Shown here: positions 23,485 through 32,194 of the stretch, one piece after another
Position numbering within the stretch: position 1 is the stretch's first letter
How the letters are laid out: each line of letters starts with the position of its first letter
NCBI GenBank assembly: GCA_017403985.1
Contig: JAFRDE010000036.1
Span: 36,003 to 100,002, forward strand
Direction: 5' to 3'
Origin: Ruminococcus sp.
Lineage (GTDB): Bacteria; Bacillota; Clostridia; Oscillospirales; Acutalibacteraceae
Length of the DNA stretch: 64,000 nucleotides
Program-made: the position numbers and the translations under genes
The notes under the pieces: model-generated
What the model was told of the DNA's origin: nothing
Seen by the model: the letters and a program-made list of their open reading frames with translations, nothing else
The model's database searches: none

Positions 23485-24735
23485 CTATTTAGAGGAATCC
23501 TCTTCCCCTTTGAATTTACGAGCCACATTAAGGCTGTTTTTCATAACTGTTCCTCGTTTTATCGCTTCACTACCAAATCGACCTCTGAGGGAATCGATCG
23601 TCTTATCAAGTTTCTCATCACGTTCATTGTCTATCCTTTGCTCTTCGCCGAATAGAGACAACTGAACGCCCGCGTTATTATCCCTTGTGAGATTTGTAAG
23701 TGATATGCCCATCAATCTGAGAGGGCGTCTATCCTTCCACAACTCTGCTAGCAGCTTTTTCGCAATATCATATACAGCGTTAGTTGTTTCAACCGGCGTA
23801 TTCAACTGTTTCTGATGAGAACGAGTTTTAAAATCTAAGTAGCGAATGGTAACTCCTACATTAAACGCTTTCGAACCGTCGCGACGCATATGTCGTGTAA
23901 CACTGTCTGCCAACGCAAGAAGGATAGCGTTTGCTGCCTCGAAATCGCGTACATCATCTTCAAGTGTAATTGAATTGCTGTATCCTTTCGCTTCTTCAGG
24001 CTCAGCTCGCACAGGTGAATTATCAATACCGTTGGCATAATTGTGAGCCTGTATACTCATTTTATCTCCGATAAGGCTCTTTAATAGTATCGAATCAGTC
24101 TTTGCAAGTTCTCCAATAGTTCGTATTCCTGCGTCATTGAGCTTTTTTGCAGTCGAGCCACCTACAAAGAGTAAATCTCTTACCGGTAAAGGCCACATCT
24201 TATCAGGGATCTCATTCATAAACAACGTATGCACTTTATCAGGCTTTTCAAAATCGCTCGCCATCTTCGCACACAGCTTGTTTTCACCGATACCGACGTT
24301 TACCGTAAACCCCAATTCATCATGAATCTTGTTCTTTATTTCATAAGCCAATGCGATCGGATCGGGATAGATATGCTCTGTATGAGAGAAATCCAAGAAA
24401 CACTCATCAATAGAAAATTCTTCAACTACAGGCGCATATGATCTGCAGATATCTTTAAAAGCTTTAGAGCATTGTGAGTACAACTTAAAATTCGGCGGCG
24501 CGATCAAGAGAGACGGACATTTCCTCAATGCCATAGAAATCGGCTCGCCTGTTTTGATATTATATTGCTTTGCAGGAATAGATTTAGCCAAAACTACTCC
24601 ACGTCTGGATTCAGGCCTGCCTCCAATACAAGAGGGGATCAGACGCAAGTCAGGTAAACCCTGCTTAACTCTTTTCGTTGCCTCCCACGAAAGGAAAGCA
24701 CTATTTACATCAATATGAAATATAAGTCTATCCAT
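23485..24735 (-). CDS. dinB: Y-family DNA polymerase (DinB/UmuC-like)
   Basis: 416 residues from ATG 24735 (GAGGAAAG upstream); the longer open frame adds an implausible leader. The catalytic palm carries FHIDVNSAFLSWEA (first Asp) and EEFSIDECFLDFS (Asp-Glu pair). Thumb helix-hairpin-helix (DLLFVGGSTAKKLNDAGI) and little-finger domain follow, with a beta-clamp-binding motif VQLSLFGEE near the C-terminus. It performs error-prone translesion synthesis. The gene is more AT-rich than the flanking core genes and lies in a degraded region, so it may have arrived with a mobile element. Confidence 0.93.
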   Translation of the reverse strand: MDRLIFHIDVNSAFLSWEATKRVKQGLPDLRLIPSCIGGRPESRRGVVLAKSIPAKQYNIKTGEPISMALRKCPSLLIAPPNFKLYSQCSKAFKDICRSYAPVVEEFSIDECFLDFSHTEHIYPDPIALAYEIKNKIHDELGFTVNVGIGENKLCAKMASDFEKPDKVHTLFMNEIPDKMWPLPVRDLLFVGGSTAKKLNDAGIRTIGELAKTDSILLKSLIGDKMSIQAHNYANGIDNSPVRAEPEEAKGYSNSITLEDDVRDFEAANAILLALADSVTRHMRRDGSKAFNVGVTIRYLDFKTRSHQKQLNTPVETTNAVYDIAKKLLAELWKDRRPLRLMGISLTNLTRDNNAGVQLSLFGEEQRIDNERDEKLDKTIDSLRGRFGSEAIKRGTVMKNSLNVARKFKGEEDSSK

Positions 24736-24944
24736 AATACTTTCCTCACTAATTATGAAACTATTATAGAGGAAAACATGAGATATATCAAGATATTTGA
24801 GGTTAACAATCACTCGGTGTTGCAAACGGAAAGAATAGACAAAAAACTGATTAAATATACCAAAAGCGGTAACTACAAATGGTACCCACAGGTCACCTAA
24901 TGTAATCACCGCTATTTTTACATAAAGAAATACTCACTATCTAA

Positions 24945-25040
24945 TGTTGGCATCTTCCTATTTTCCCGGGCCGTCGCCAGCCAAGTATCTTCGGCACTGC
25001 AGAGCATAACTTCCGTGTTCGGGAAATGTGGTCTCCGAAA
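24945..25040 (-). pseudogene. 5S rRNA pseudogene
   Basis: The minus strand contains the conserved CCCGAACACGGAAGTTATGC, GCCGAAGATACTTGG and GGCCCGGGAAAATAGG segments of 5S rRNA. About 20 nt of helix II/III are missing between the GGAGACC start and CCCGAAC, so the molecule cannot fold normally. It lies next to a decayed tRNA-Asn, as expected for the end of a former rRNA operon. Confidence 0.8.
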
Positions 25041-25179
25041 AGCCCCGCTTTTTGGAGAAAGGACGAGTGACGAAGCGATACGAGAGCGGATAGCAAGATC
25101 TGCTCTCAATGAGCGAAGTCCGCGAGGACGCGGGGTGGACCCCCTGCGTCATCAACAGACTGTTGATAGTGACATCTTT

Positions 25180-25250
25180 TGGCTCCCCCAGTTGGACCTT
25201 TCCTGCGACAACTCGGTTAACAGCCGAGTGCTCTGGAGCTTTCTGTTAAC
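25180..25250 (-). pseudogene. tRNA-Asn (GUU) pseudogene
   Basis: The minus strand keeps a perfect anticodon arm (CTCGG-CTGTTAA-CCGAG, anticodon GUU) preceded by AGAGCA of the D stem, and the 3' end GGGGGAGCCA. The D loop is deleted and the T loop reads AAAGGTC rather than TTCGANT, so it is not functional. It lies upstream of the 5S remnant. Confidence 0.75.
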
Positions 25251-25323
25251 TAAAAATACTGATTTTATCAACAAATAAGCCGTGTTAGAATTGAAGGTTG
25301 CTTTTAGTAACCCGACTTATAAC

Positions 25324-25662
25324 CTAAAGGCTAATCAATTCGGAATACTCCTCATTCAACTGAACCTGAACGTCATAGCTATTGCCTGTTCCCTTTCCTG
25401 CATAAATCTTTTCTATCAGGTCAAGCACTATCATTTTATTGTGGTCCACATCTGCAACATCAAATTGTTCAGCCATAGATTTCAATTTTTCATATTTTTG
25501 TCTTATTGTCTTTTTCTTCCGGGCTTGTATTTTTCTCTGCTCATTCAATTCCTCCAGTTTCTTTGTCTGCTTTTCTATCTTCTTTTTTGCAACGAATAAT
25601 CGTTTGCTGATAACCTCAACAGAATACTTTTCAGGGTGCATTAACGACTTGGGAATGAGCAT
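25324..25662 (-). pseudogene. serine recombinase C-terminal remnant (second copy)
   Basis: The frame encodes a lysine/glutamate-rich coiled coil (KKKIEKQTKKLEELNEQRK) followed by the tail MIVLDLIEKIYAGKGTGNSY and VQVQLNEEYSELISL, the usual C-terminus of large serine recombinases. All catalytic domains are absent. With 16994-17580 it brackets the dockerin/dinB graveyard. Confidence 0.6.
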
Positions 25663-25725
25663 TATCAGATTATCATATCTATATTTGATATAACAAATAA
25701 ATCTATTGAAATAAATCGATTTCTA

Positions 25726-27012
25726 TCAGCTCGGCAGGGTACAAATGATTCTCAATTGATCATCGGGCGTTTTTTGTGCCTTGATGATACCGCCGTGCTT
25801 TTCGGTGATAGCTCTTGCTACCGAAAGCCCAATGCCGAAGCCCTTATTTTCATCCTTGGAACGGGATGTATCACCGCGATAGAATCGATCGAACAAGCGC
25901 GTCAGCGCTTCATCGCTCAGGGGTTCCTTCATGACGTTTTCCGTTTTCAGAACGATATTCTTACTCGATTTACTCAGTGACACATGAATGTCGGTATCTT
26001 CAGGCGCGTACTTGACGGCATTTTCGCAAAGAATACTGACAAGCCTTTTGATTGCTGCTTCATCGCCGCAATATGTCAGATTATTCTCTGCGTTGACAAT
26101 CATGTTCTTCCCATTGAATTCCGCCATACTGACAAATGGCTCCGCAACAGCATTTACGGCATTTGACAGATTGAATTCGTTTCGTTCAAAAGCGGAATCC
26201 GTTTCATCCATGCGTGACAAATACACCAGCTCATTCACCAGCTTACGCATATCGGCAACCTGCTTTTGCGTCCCCTGCACCCACTCGTTCGCTCCGATAT
26301 CCATTGATAACACATCCATGTTGGCGGAAATGACAGTGAGCGGCGTTTTCAGCTCATGCCCTGCGTCGGTAATGAATTGCTTTTGCCGTTCAATATTATC
26401 CATCATCGGGCGTATCGCTTTCTTGCTGAGGAGCGATACCAACAGCCATGATAATAAGATTCCGACAACGCAAGCACCTATTGAAATGATCAGAAGCGAA
26501 AACACTTTTTCTCTTTGTGATTCAAAATTAAGAAAGACAGCTGCCTTAGAACCGTCTGATTTTTCAGTCACCTGATACAGATAGTTCTTGGTATGACCTG
26601 ACAAGGTATCGGACGACAATACGTCATTTGCAATCGTTAAAAGCTCATCGTCGGTGTATTCGGTCTCCTTGGAGTCTGCGCCGAGGAACAGCTCGCCGTC
26701 GGCGCTTTGTATCGCAATAAAGTATCTTGATTCCTCGACCTTTGTATTCATATGATGATTATTGCCTTTTTGCCGTGTTTGCGGAACGCTGTCATCGGAA
26801 GCCGTTTTCCTGTGATGATTTTCACCGTTCTGGCTATTGGTTTTGCCGTACGCTGCATTATAATTTTCGACTATATAATTCATCGTTTCTTTCAACTCGG
26901 CAGAAGTATTGACATAATGGACAGCATTGATGACGCCGGCAACAAGAAGCATTGCCAGCGTCAGCGCCAATAAAGCGATTTTGATAAAGCGCTGTCGGAT
27001 TTGTTTCATCAT
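25726..27012 (-). CDS. sensor histidine kinase
   Basis: 428 residues. An N-terminal transmembrane helix is followed by an extracytoplasmic sensor domain with two His-rich patches (NGENHHRK, KGNNHHMN) and a PAS/Cache-like segment (YFIAIQSADGELFLG). A second helix follows, then a dimerisation domain with the phospho-acceptor in DAGHELKTPLTVI. The ATPase domain carries LCENAVKYAPE (N box), FDRFYRGD and GFGIGLSVA (G box). It overlaps the response regulator by 4 nt and closes the eight-gene operon starting at 33950. The signal is unknown; the His patches suggest metal or redox sensing, which is speculative. Confidence 0.92.
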   Translation of the reverse strand: MMKQIRQRFIKIALLALTLAMLLVAGVINAVHYVNTSAELKETMNYIVENYNAAYGKTNSQNGENHHRKTASDDSVPQTRQKGNNHHMNTKVEESRYFIAIQSADGELFLGADSKETEYTDDELLTIANDVLSSDTLSGHTKNYLYQVTEKSDGSKAAVFLNFESQREKVFSLLIISIGACVVGILLSWLLVSLLSKKAIRPMMDNIERQKQFITDAGHELKTPLTVISANMDVLSMDIGANEWVQGTQKQVADMRKLVNELVYLSRMDETDSAFERNEFNLSNAVNAVAEPFVSMAEFNGKNMIVNAENNLTYCGDEAAIKRLVSILCENAVKYAPEDTDIHVSLSKSSKNIVLKTENVMKEPLSDEALTRLFDRFYRGDTSRSKDENKGFGIGLSVARAITEKHGGIIKAQKTPDDQLRIICTLPS

Positions 27013-27683
27013 AGTGTACTCTCCAGACTGTATCCGACGCCGCGGATCGCTTTGATCTTCAAGTGTGCGCCGATCTCGGTCAGCTTTTTGCGTAAGGTTG
27101 AAATATTCACCCAGACGACGTTGACTTCTGCGTCGCTGTCCCAGCCCCAGATGCGCTCCATGATCTGATCGATACTGAGTACTGCTCCCGGATGCTCAAC
27201 AAGCATTTCTATCAGCTGGAACGCCTTGTTGTTCAAACTGACACTTTTCTTCCCGCAGGTGATCGTCATAGCAGATTTGTCAAGCTCAATGTCAGCGTAC
27301 TTGATGACGTCATGCTGATAATCCACCTTGCGCCGCAGCATGGCGCGAATACGCGCGAGCAGTTCGGAGGCGGCAAAGGGCTTCGGCAGATAATCGTCCG
27401 CTCCGGTATCAAGCCCTTCCACTCTGTCCTCTATCGCGTCGCGGGCAGTGAGCATCAGCACGGGAGTCGAGATACCCTTACCGCGCATCCAGGCGAGCAC
27501 TTCGATGCCTGTCTTCTTCGGCATCATCCAGTCAAGGATCACACCGTCATAGTCGGCTTGCTCGATATAGTCGAGCGCGTCCTGCCCATTATATACCGCG
27601 TCGACGGAATAGCCGGATCGTTCCAAAAGTGTTTGGACAGCTTTGGAAATGTCACGGTCATCTTCGGCGAATAACAAGCGCAT
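27009..27683 (-). CDS. OmpR/PhoB-family response regulator
   Basis: 224 residues from ATG 27683, which has GGAGGTGACC upstream. The receiver domain has acidic residues EDD near the N-terminus, phospho-acceptor Asp in GVILDWMMPKK and Lys in PKPFAASEL. The C-terminal winged helix carries SLNNKAFQLIEMLVEHPGAV and VNVVWVNISTLRKKL. Members bind tandem repeats in about 11-bp phase, and four such repeats lie upstream of the operon at 34016-34053, so autoregulation of the whole operon is likely. Confidence 0.94.
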   Translation of the reverse strand: MRLLFAEDDRDISKAVQTLLERSGYSVDAVYNGQDALDYIEQADYDGVILDWMMPKKTGIEVLAWMRGKGISTPVLMLTARDAIEDRVEGLDTGADDYLPKPFAASELLARIRAMLRRKVDYQHDVIKYADIELDKSAMTITCGKKSVSLNNKAFQLIEMLVEHPGAVLSIDQIMERIWGWDSDAEVNVVWVNISTLRKKLTEIGAHLKIKAIRGVGYSLESTL

Positions 27684-27704
27684 AAAGGTCACCTCCAATA
27701 TATG

Positions 27705-28364
27705 TTAAGTATAGCAGAACAAAGTCACAACTGCAACAATCAAAAACAGAATATACACGCATAGCTGTACCCACGGCATCGCCTTGCCGAGCTGTTTGTT
27801 GATCTTGCCGCTGAGCGCTCCCGATAAGCCGAAAACAACCAGCATGGGCGTCAGGGAGCTTGCCAAAGCGAATGCCGCGCCGAGCAGTACAGCCGCAGGC
27901 AGCGATAACAGCATCGCATATCCCGCGACCATCGTCAGCGGAACACAGGGATAAGCGCCGTAGGCGAGCCCGACAGAGAAGGACGGGATCAGGCGGGCGT
28001 TGTGCTTTGCAGAGCACTTGCCGCCGCATTTTTTGCAGTCGGACTTACGATTGCGAAACCAACGATAGATCAAAAACAGCGCCGACGCGATCATCACCCA
28101 TGATACCAGATGGTGCAGGTTGAAGCCGCCGACCATGCCGTTTTCGTCAATGAATACCTTACCAATCGCCGAGGTCAGCGCACAGATGGCACAGACCGCG
28201 AGGATCTTACCGAGAAAGTAACTGCCGACATGTTTCATCGAGCTTTTGAAGCCGCCGCCCTCGGTAAGTATGTAGACTGCAAGAAAGGATGACGCCGACG
28301 AGCCGCAGCAGGTACCGCAGCCCAAGCCCACCGATACCGACGCCGCCAATGCTTCCATCAACAT
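27705..28364 (-). CDS. DsbD_2/TauE-SafE-like membrane protein
   Basis: 219 residues from ATG 28364 (AAGGGG 8 nt upstream). About six transmembrane helices. It has paired cysteines in the first helix (GLGCGTCCGS), a cytosolic-loop CKKCGGKC motif and AYPCVPLT in the fourth helix. The fold resembles the DsbD/CcdA-like and UreH-like transporters annotated as sulfite exporter TauE/SafE family. The vicinal cysteines suggest thiol-electron transfer or metal handling across the membrane for the reductase system. It starts 4 nt downstream of the activase gene stop. Confidence 0.78.
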   Translation of the reverse strand: MLMEALAASVSVGLGCGTCCGSSASSFLAVYILTEGGGFKSSMKHVGSYFLGKILAVCAICALTSAIGKVFIDENGMVGGFNLHHLVSWVMIASALFLIYRWFRNRKSDCKKCGGKCSAKHNARLIPSFSVGLAYGAYPCVPLTMVAGYAMLLSLPAAVLLGAAFALASSLTPMLVVFGLSGALSGKINKQLGKAMPWVQLCVYILFLIVAVVTLFCYT

Positions 28365-28368
28365 ACGC

Positions 28369-29148
28369 TCAACCCCTTTCGCTTGCGAGCAGCGCCGCGC
28401 CGATCGCTCCGTTGAACTGCGGATGATTCGCGACAAAGATATCGCGCATCAGCTCATCCTCAAACGCCTTGCGCAGTCCGATATTCAAGGCGCCGCCGCC
28501 TGTCATCAGAACATCGCCGTTCTTCTCGCTCTTTTTCATCATCTTGATGATGCGCTTCGCCATCGACAGGTGCATGCCGGAGAGGATGTCGCGGCGGTCG
28601 AATTTGCGCGCGATCAGGGAGATGACCTCCGACTGCGCGAACACCACGCAGGTGCTGTTGATATCGCAGGGCGCGGTACTCTCTAAAGAGAGAGGTCCGA
28701 CCTGATCGATGGTGGTTTCCAAGATCTGCGCGATGACCTCCATAAACTTGCCGGTACCCGCCGCACATTTATCATTCATGCTGAAATTCTTGACGGAATA
28801 GTTGGCGTCCAGATAGATAATCTTGCTGTCCTGACCGCCGATATCAACGATCATGCCGGGACGATAATCGCCCGGAGCCGTCACGCGCACACCGTAGGCG
28901 TGAGCGGTGATCTCGCTGACGTCGTCGTCCGCAACCTCCAGAATCTTGCGGCTGTAACCTGTCGCCATCGTATAGTCGACACGGGATACGCCGACCTCAC
29001 CCATCAGCTGAGCGAGCAGCTTTTTCGCCGCGCCGTTGTTGTCGATACCGGTGTTGGTGACGCGTGTGCGCAGCACCCTGCCGCGTTCATCGATCAATGC
29101 GGCTTTCAGATAGGTGGAGCCGCCGTCCAAGCCTGCGTATACTTTCAT
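28369..29148 (-). CDS. ATP-dependent dehydratase activase (HgdC/BadF-BcrA type)
   Basis: 259 residues of the ASKHA ATPase fold. It has DGGSTYLKAALID (phosphate 1), VDIGGQDSKII (phosphate 2) and MTGGGALN (adenosine). Cys128 (NDKCAAGTGKFMEV) and Cys167 (STCVVFAQSEV) are the ligands that bridge a [4Fe-4S] cluster between two subunits in this family. Such activases use ATP to inject one low-potential electron into 2-hydroxyacyl-CoA dehydratases or double-cubane proteins. Its substrate should be the product of the gene 4 nt upstream. Confidence 0.94.
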   Translation of the reverse strand: MKVYAGLDGGSTYLKAALIDERGRVLRTRVTNTGIDNNGAAKKLLAQLMGEVGVSRVDYTMATGYSRKILEVADDDVSEITAHAYGVRVTAPGDYRPGMIVDIGGQDSKIIYLDANYSVKNFSMNDKCAAGTGKFMEVIAQILETTIDQVGPLSLESTAPCDINSTCVVFAQSEVISLIARKFDRRDILSGMHLSMAKRIIKMMKKSEKNGDVLMTGGGALNIGLRKAFEDELMRDIFVANHPQFNGAIGAALLASERG

Positions 29149-29152
29149 ATTC

Positions 29153-30433
29153 TTACCTCCCGTATTTTATCAGCTCAATAAACGCTTCCACACGGATGCG
29201 GAGCTGCTCGACGTCTTCTTCGTTATAATCGCTCTCGATACGGATGATGGGGATGCCGAGCTTACCCATTTCCTCCTCCATCACCTGATACTCGTAGTCA
29301 TAGACGAGGCATCCGCGCAAAACGTGATAGATCACACCCTGTACCCTGTAGTCCTCCAGCATTTGCATGATCCTGTACAGCCTGCGCTTGTTATCGACAA
29401 AGGTCGGACAGGTGCAGGGTCGGGTACTTTTGTTCGCTAATGCCCGCATGATGCCGTCGGTGCTTTGATCAACGATAGCGGGCGGATCATATGCGCCGCG
29501 CTCGCCCATACAGGTCTCGTCAGCGACCAGCGCGCCGCCCATTTCTTCGATCAGCAGCGGCAGTTTGAAGTTAGGGAAAACGATCGGCGAGCCTGTGATC
29601 AGGATACGCGGACGGTTCTCCTTGGACGCCATCTCGCCGCGCTTTGCTTTTTGCACTATTTCATCGCACAAATCGTGCATATACCGTGTCCAAAGTGAGA
29701 TGTGGGTGTAGCTGATCGCATTCATCGCCGCCATGTAGTGCGTCCCCTTAACGGCAAGCGGGTATCTGCGCCGCAGTTCGATGAAGCGGGACAGCTCATA
29801 CTGCGCCGCAGCGGTCATACCGCACGCCCATGACAGACGCTCATAGCTGAGTTCGATTCCTGTTACTTCTGTCAGCTTTTGGCTGAACAGATACAGCTCT
29901 CTGACGTACTGCTCCATATCCTCGTCGCGGTCGCGTCCGGAGGGGACATGCAGTGTAACGGTCTTGCGGTGTTCGGCAAGGTAGCCGGCGAGCTTCTTTT
30001 TGCAGTCACAGGTGATCGGCACCGCCATCAGCTGACACTCCTGATACACCGGCATCACACCGATGCTCTCAAAGCCCATGATCGCTTTGACCAATGGACA
30101 GGCGTCGCGCGGCGCGATATCGTCACCGACGTTGAACGCCGTATAGCTGCCGCCGCAGAGCTTAACGGGCATGGCTCCCGCCGCGTAAATCAGCTCGGGC
30201 GGAATCATCACGCAATAGGTACCGACGGACGGTACTCCTTCGGGCTTTACCGCGCCCTGCATATCGACAAAAACGCGCTTGAGCACATCCGTGAACGGTT
30301 TCAGCGTATCCGGCTTATGCGGTAAGTCTTCAATTTTTCTGAGATACTTGATTGCGGTTGCTGAAGATTTATTGAGAAAGCGTGCTTTCCTTCGATCCTC
30401 CGGGGTACCCTGTCGGGTGTATATCTCACTCAT
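29153..30433 (-). CDS. double-cubane/2-hydroxyacyl-CoA dehydratase-type reductase subunit
   Basis: 426 residues from ATG 30433 (overlapping the upstream stop). It belongs to the HgdB/DCCP superfamily and keeps all expected cluster cysteines: LCGG (Cys93), DACP (Cys112), TCDC (142, 144), ETCMG, CTCP and RGC. The number and spacing suit the double-cubane cluster proteins better than simple dehydratases. No CoA-specific feature could be identified. It should be the catalytic, cluster-bearing partner of the activase. The true substrate is unknown. Its closest neighbour in the operon (32195-33457) is a cysteine-free paralogue. Confidence 0.88.
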   Translation of the reverse strand: MSEIYTRQGTPEDRRKARFLNKSSATAIKYLRKIEDLPHKPDTLKPFTDVLKRVFVDMQGAVKPEGVPSVGTYCVMIPPELIYAAGAMPVKLCGGSYTAFNVGDDIAPRDACPLVKAIMGFESIGVMPVYQECQLMAVPITCDCKKKLAGYLAEHRKTVTLHVPSGRDRDEDMEQYVRELYLFSQKLTEVTGIELSYERLSWACGMTAAAQYELSRFIELRRRYPLAVKGTHYMAAMNAISYTHISLWTRYMHDLCDEIVQKAKRGEMASKENRPRILITGSPIVFPNFKLPLLIEEMGGALVADETCMGERGAYDPPAIVDQSTDGIMRALANKSTRPCTCPTFVDNKRRLYRIMQMLEDYRVQGVIYHVLRGCLVYDYEYQVMEEEMGKLGIPIIRIESDYNEEDVEQLRIRVEAFIELIKYGR

Positions 30434-32183
30434 TCTTATCACTCTTTTCATGTGCTGTAAACGGTGCGTATTTGTCGGGTTTCGGTGCGTATTGTTTCAT
30501 GAACTTCATGCGGTCTGCGTTGTAGACCTTCTTTCCGCAGAAGGTGATGGATAACGCGTTGTTCTCGGGACAGCGGCGTACACATTCGCCGCACATAATG
30601 CAGTCGGCGGTGGTAACGTCGATCCGGCGAACGTCCTTGCCCTTGCGCTCGGTAAAGATCGACTTGATCCCCATCGGGCAGGCTTCGTAGCACGCGCCGC
30701 ATTCGGTACAGGCGACCGCGTCCTTTTTGAGCTTGAACAGCGACGCCTTATGCGTCAGCCCGAGGATATAGCCCAGCGGACAGATATTGCAGAAGGCTCT
30801 GCGCTTGAAGAAGCCCGCGACGATCACAACGATCATGAAGAAGCCACCGAGACCCAAGCTCAATTTAAAGCCCGCCAGAGCCGGAGAGATCGCCGCCGCG
30901 GGACAGAAGTCGCAGAAGTTGCCGCCGACAAAACCAATCCCGAGGAAGATGATCAGCATGATCCACTTGACCAGTCTGAGGACGGCGTACATCTTCTCGT
31001 TGAGGGAGATCCCCTCGATGTGCAGCGCCTGTCTTGCTTCATGCGCGACGTCCTGCACGAATCCCAACGGACAGATAAAGCCGCAAAGAACGCGTCCGAA
31101 CAGGACGGCACAGATGATGAAGCTGCCGAAGAAGGAGAGGATCTCCTGCCAGCCTTCGCTGAATAACACGTCGAGATGGCTGAAATAGTAGCAACCGGCG
31201 CTTGTCAGCTGATCGAGGTTGTACGGACAGGCGAGCACCGGAAGCTGGACATTGGTGAATACCGTTCCCGTCAGCCTGCTGCCGAATATCAACAGCCCGA
31301 AGCTGAGGATCATGATGATCCATCTGATCGTCTGAAAGCCGAATACAAATCGCTTTTTGCGTGTATCTTTGGAAGTGATCGCTGTTTTGCCGATCGGCAT
31401 CTTTTCCTTTTTGTACAACAGCTTTCTCAGCAACACATCCAGCGCGATACAGATGATTGATATCAGAATGATCATACCGAACGGTAGCATTGCCGACAGC
31501 CATCGCGTTGTGAAGATCGTGTCAGCCTCCACCTGATAGTTCAGCACATAAGTATTGTGCTCATCGGGGATATAGGAAAAGGTCAGTCCACCGCGGACAT
31601 CGTTGAGGTTCAGATCGTGGATCTCGCCGTTTTCGTCGGTCGTGACCTGCTTTGTCGTGCCGTCCGCAAGCGTTACGGTGATGGTTGCGTCAGGTATGGT
31701 TTCTCCTTCGAGATAGACCGTAAAGTGATCTCTGTCAACATACGCGACCTCAAAGGGTATCTCGTTGCTGAGGAACACGTTTGCCGAAGTGGTATAGCCC
31801 TGCGTATATTCCATATCGGTCTTGGCGATATGGTAAAACTTCTCGATGATCACATCACCGTCATCGTTCGACTCATCGACCCGTACAGCCGCGAAGCTGC
31901 CGAGGAAATCAGACGGTAAGGATTCCGTATAAGCTCCCTCAACGGTTTTGACACCCTCGACCGTCAACGCGTAAACGGTCGCATTTTCCGCGCCGTGCAG
32001 GGTGATCGCGTCGTTATCATAGGTGAAAGATAAATTTTTGTCGTCGTTTTCAACGGTCAATGAGGCACGTGCTAAGGGATCGTCATATTGAAAGAACGCC
32101 AGATCTGCCGCAAAGTATGCCGCGACGCACAGCGCGACCGCGAATACGGCAAAGAGGACTCTTTTTATTGTTTTGTTTTTCAT
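30426..32183 (-). CDS. NapH-like polyferredoxin with extracytoplasmic domain
   Basis: 585 residues. An N-terminal helix anchors an external beta-sandwich domain (~residues 30-220; a segment VTVTLADGTTKQVTTDENGE looks carboxypeptidase-regulatory-like). Five to six transmembrane helices with CGFICPLG, CDFCPAAA and CNICPLG motifs follow, as in NapH/RnfH-type proteins. Two cytosolic [4Fe-4S] motifs end it (CTECGACYEACP; CIMCGECVRRCP). It could pass electrons between the membrane or cell exterior and the cytosolic reductase. GGAGG precedes the ATG; spacing to the upstream gene is 11 nt. Confidence 0.88.
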   Translation of the reverse strand: MKNKTIKRVLFAVFAVALCVAAYFAADLAFFQYDDPLARASLTVENDDKNLSFTYDNDAITLHGAENATVYALTVEGVKTVEGAYTESLPSDFLGSFAAVRVDESNDDGDVIIEKFYHIAKTDMEYTQGYTTSANVFLSNEIPFEVAYVDRDHFTVYLEGETIPDATITVTLADGTTKQVTTDENGEIHDLNLNDVRGGLTFSYIPDEHNTYVLNYQVEADTIFTTRWLSAMLPFGMIILISIICIALDVLLRKLLYKKEKMPIGKTAITSKDTRKKRFVFGFQTIRWIIMILSFGLLIFGSRLTGTVFTNVQLPVLACPYNLDQLTSAGCYYFSHLDVLFSEGWQEILSFFGSFIICAVLFGRVLCGFICPLGFVQDVAHEARQALHIEGISLNEKMYAVLRLVKWIMLIIFLGIGFVGGNFCDFCPAAAISPALAGFKLSLGLGGFFMIVVIVAGFFKRRAFCNICPLGYILGLTHKASLFKLKKDAVACTECGACYEACPMGIKSIFTERKGKDVRRIDVTTADCIMCGECVRRCPENNALSITFCGKKVYNADRMKFMKQYAPKPDKYAPFTAHEKSDKNE

Positions 32184-32194
32184 TACATCCTCCT

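Noticed and set aside
25180-25250. Functional tRNA-Asn
   Set aside because: The anticodon arm is perfect but the D loop is deleted and the T loop is not TTCGANT; called as a pseudogene.
25015-25278. 87-codon frame across the 5S/tRNA spacer
   Set aside because: Similar hypothetical proteins commonly arise from rRNA-operon spacers; here it spans a tRNA pseudogene and is not a real gene.
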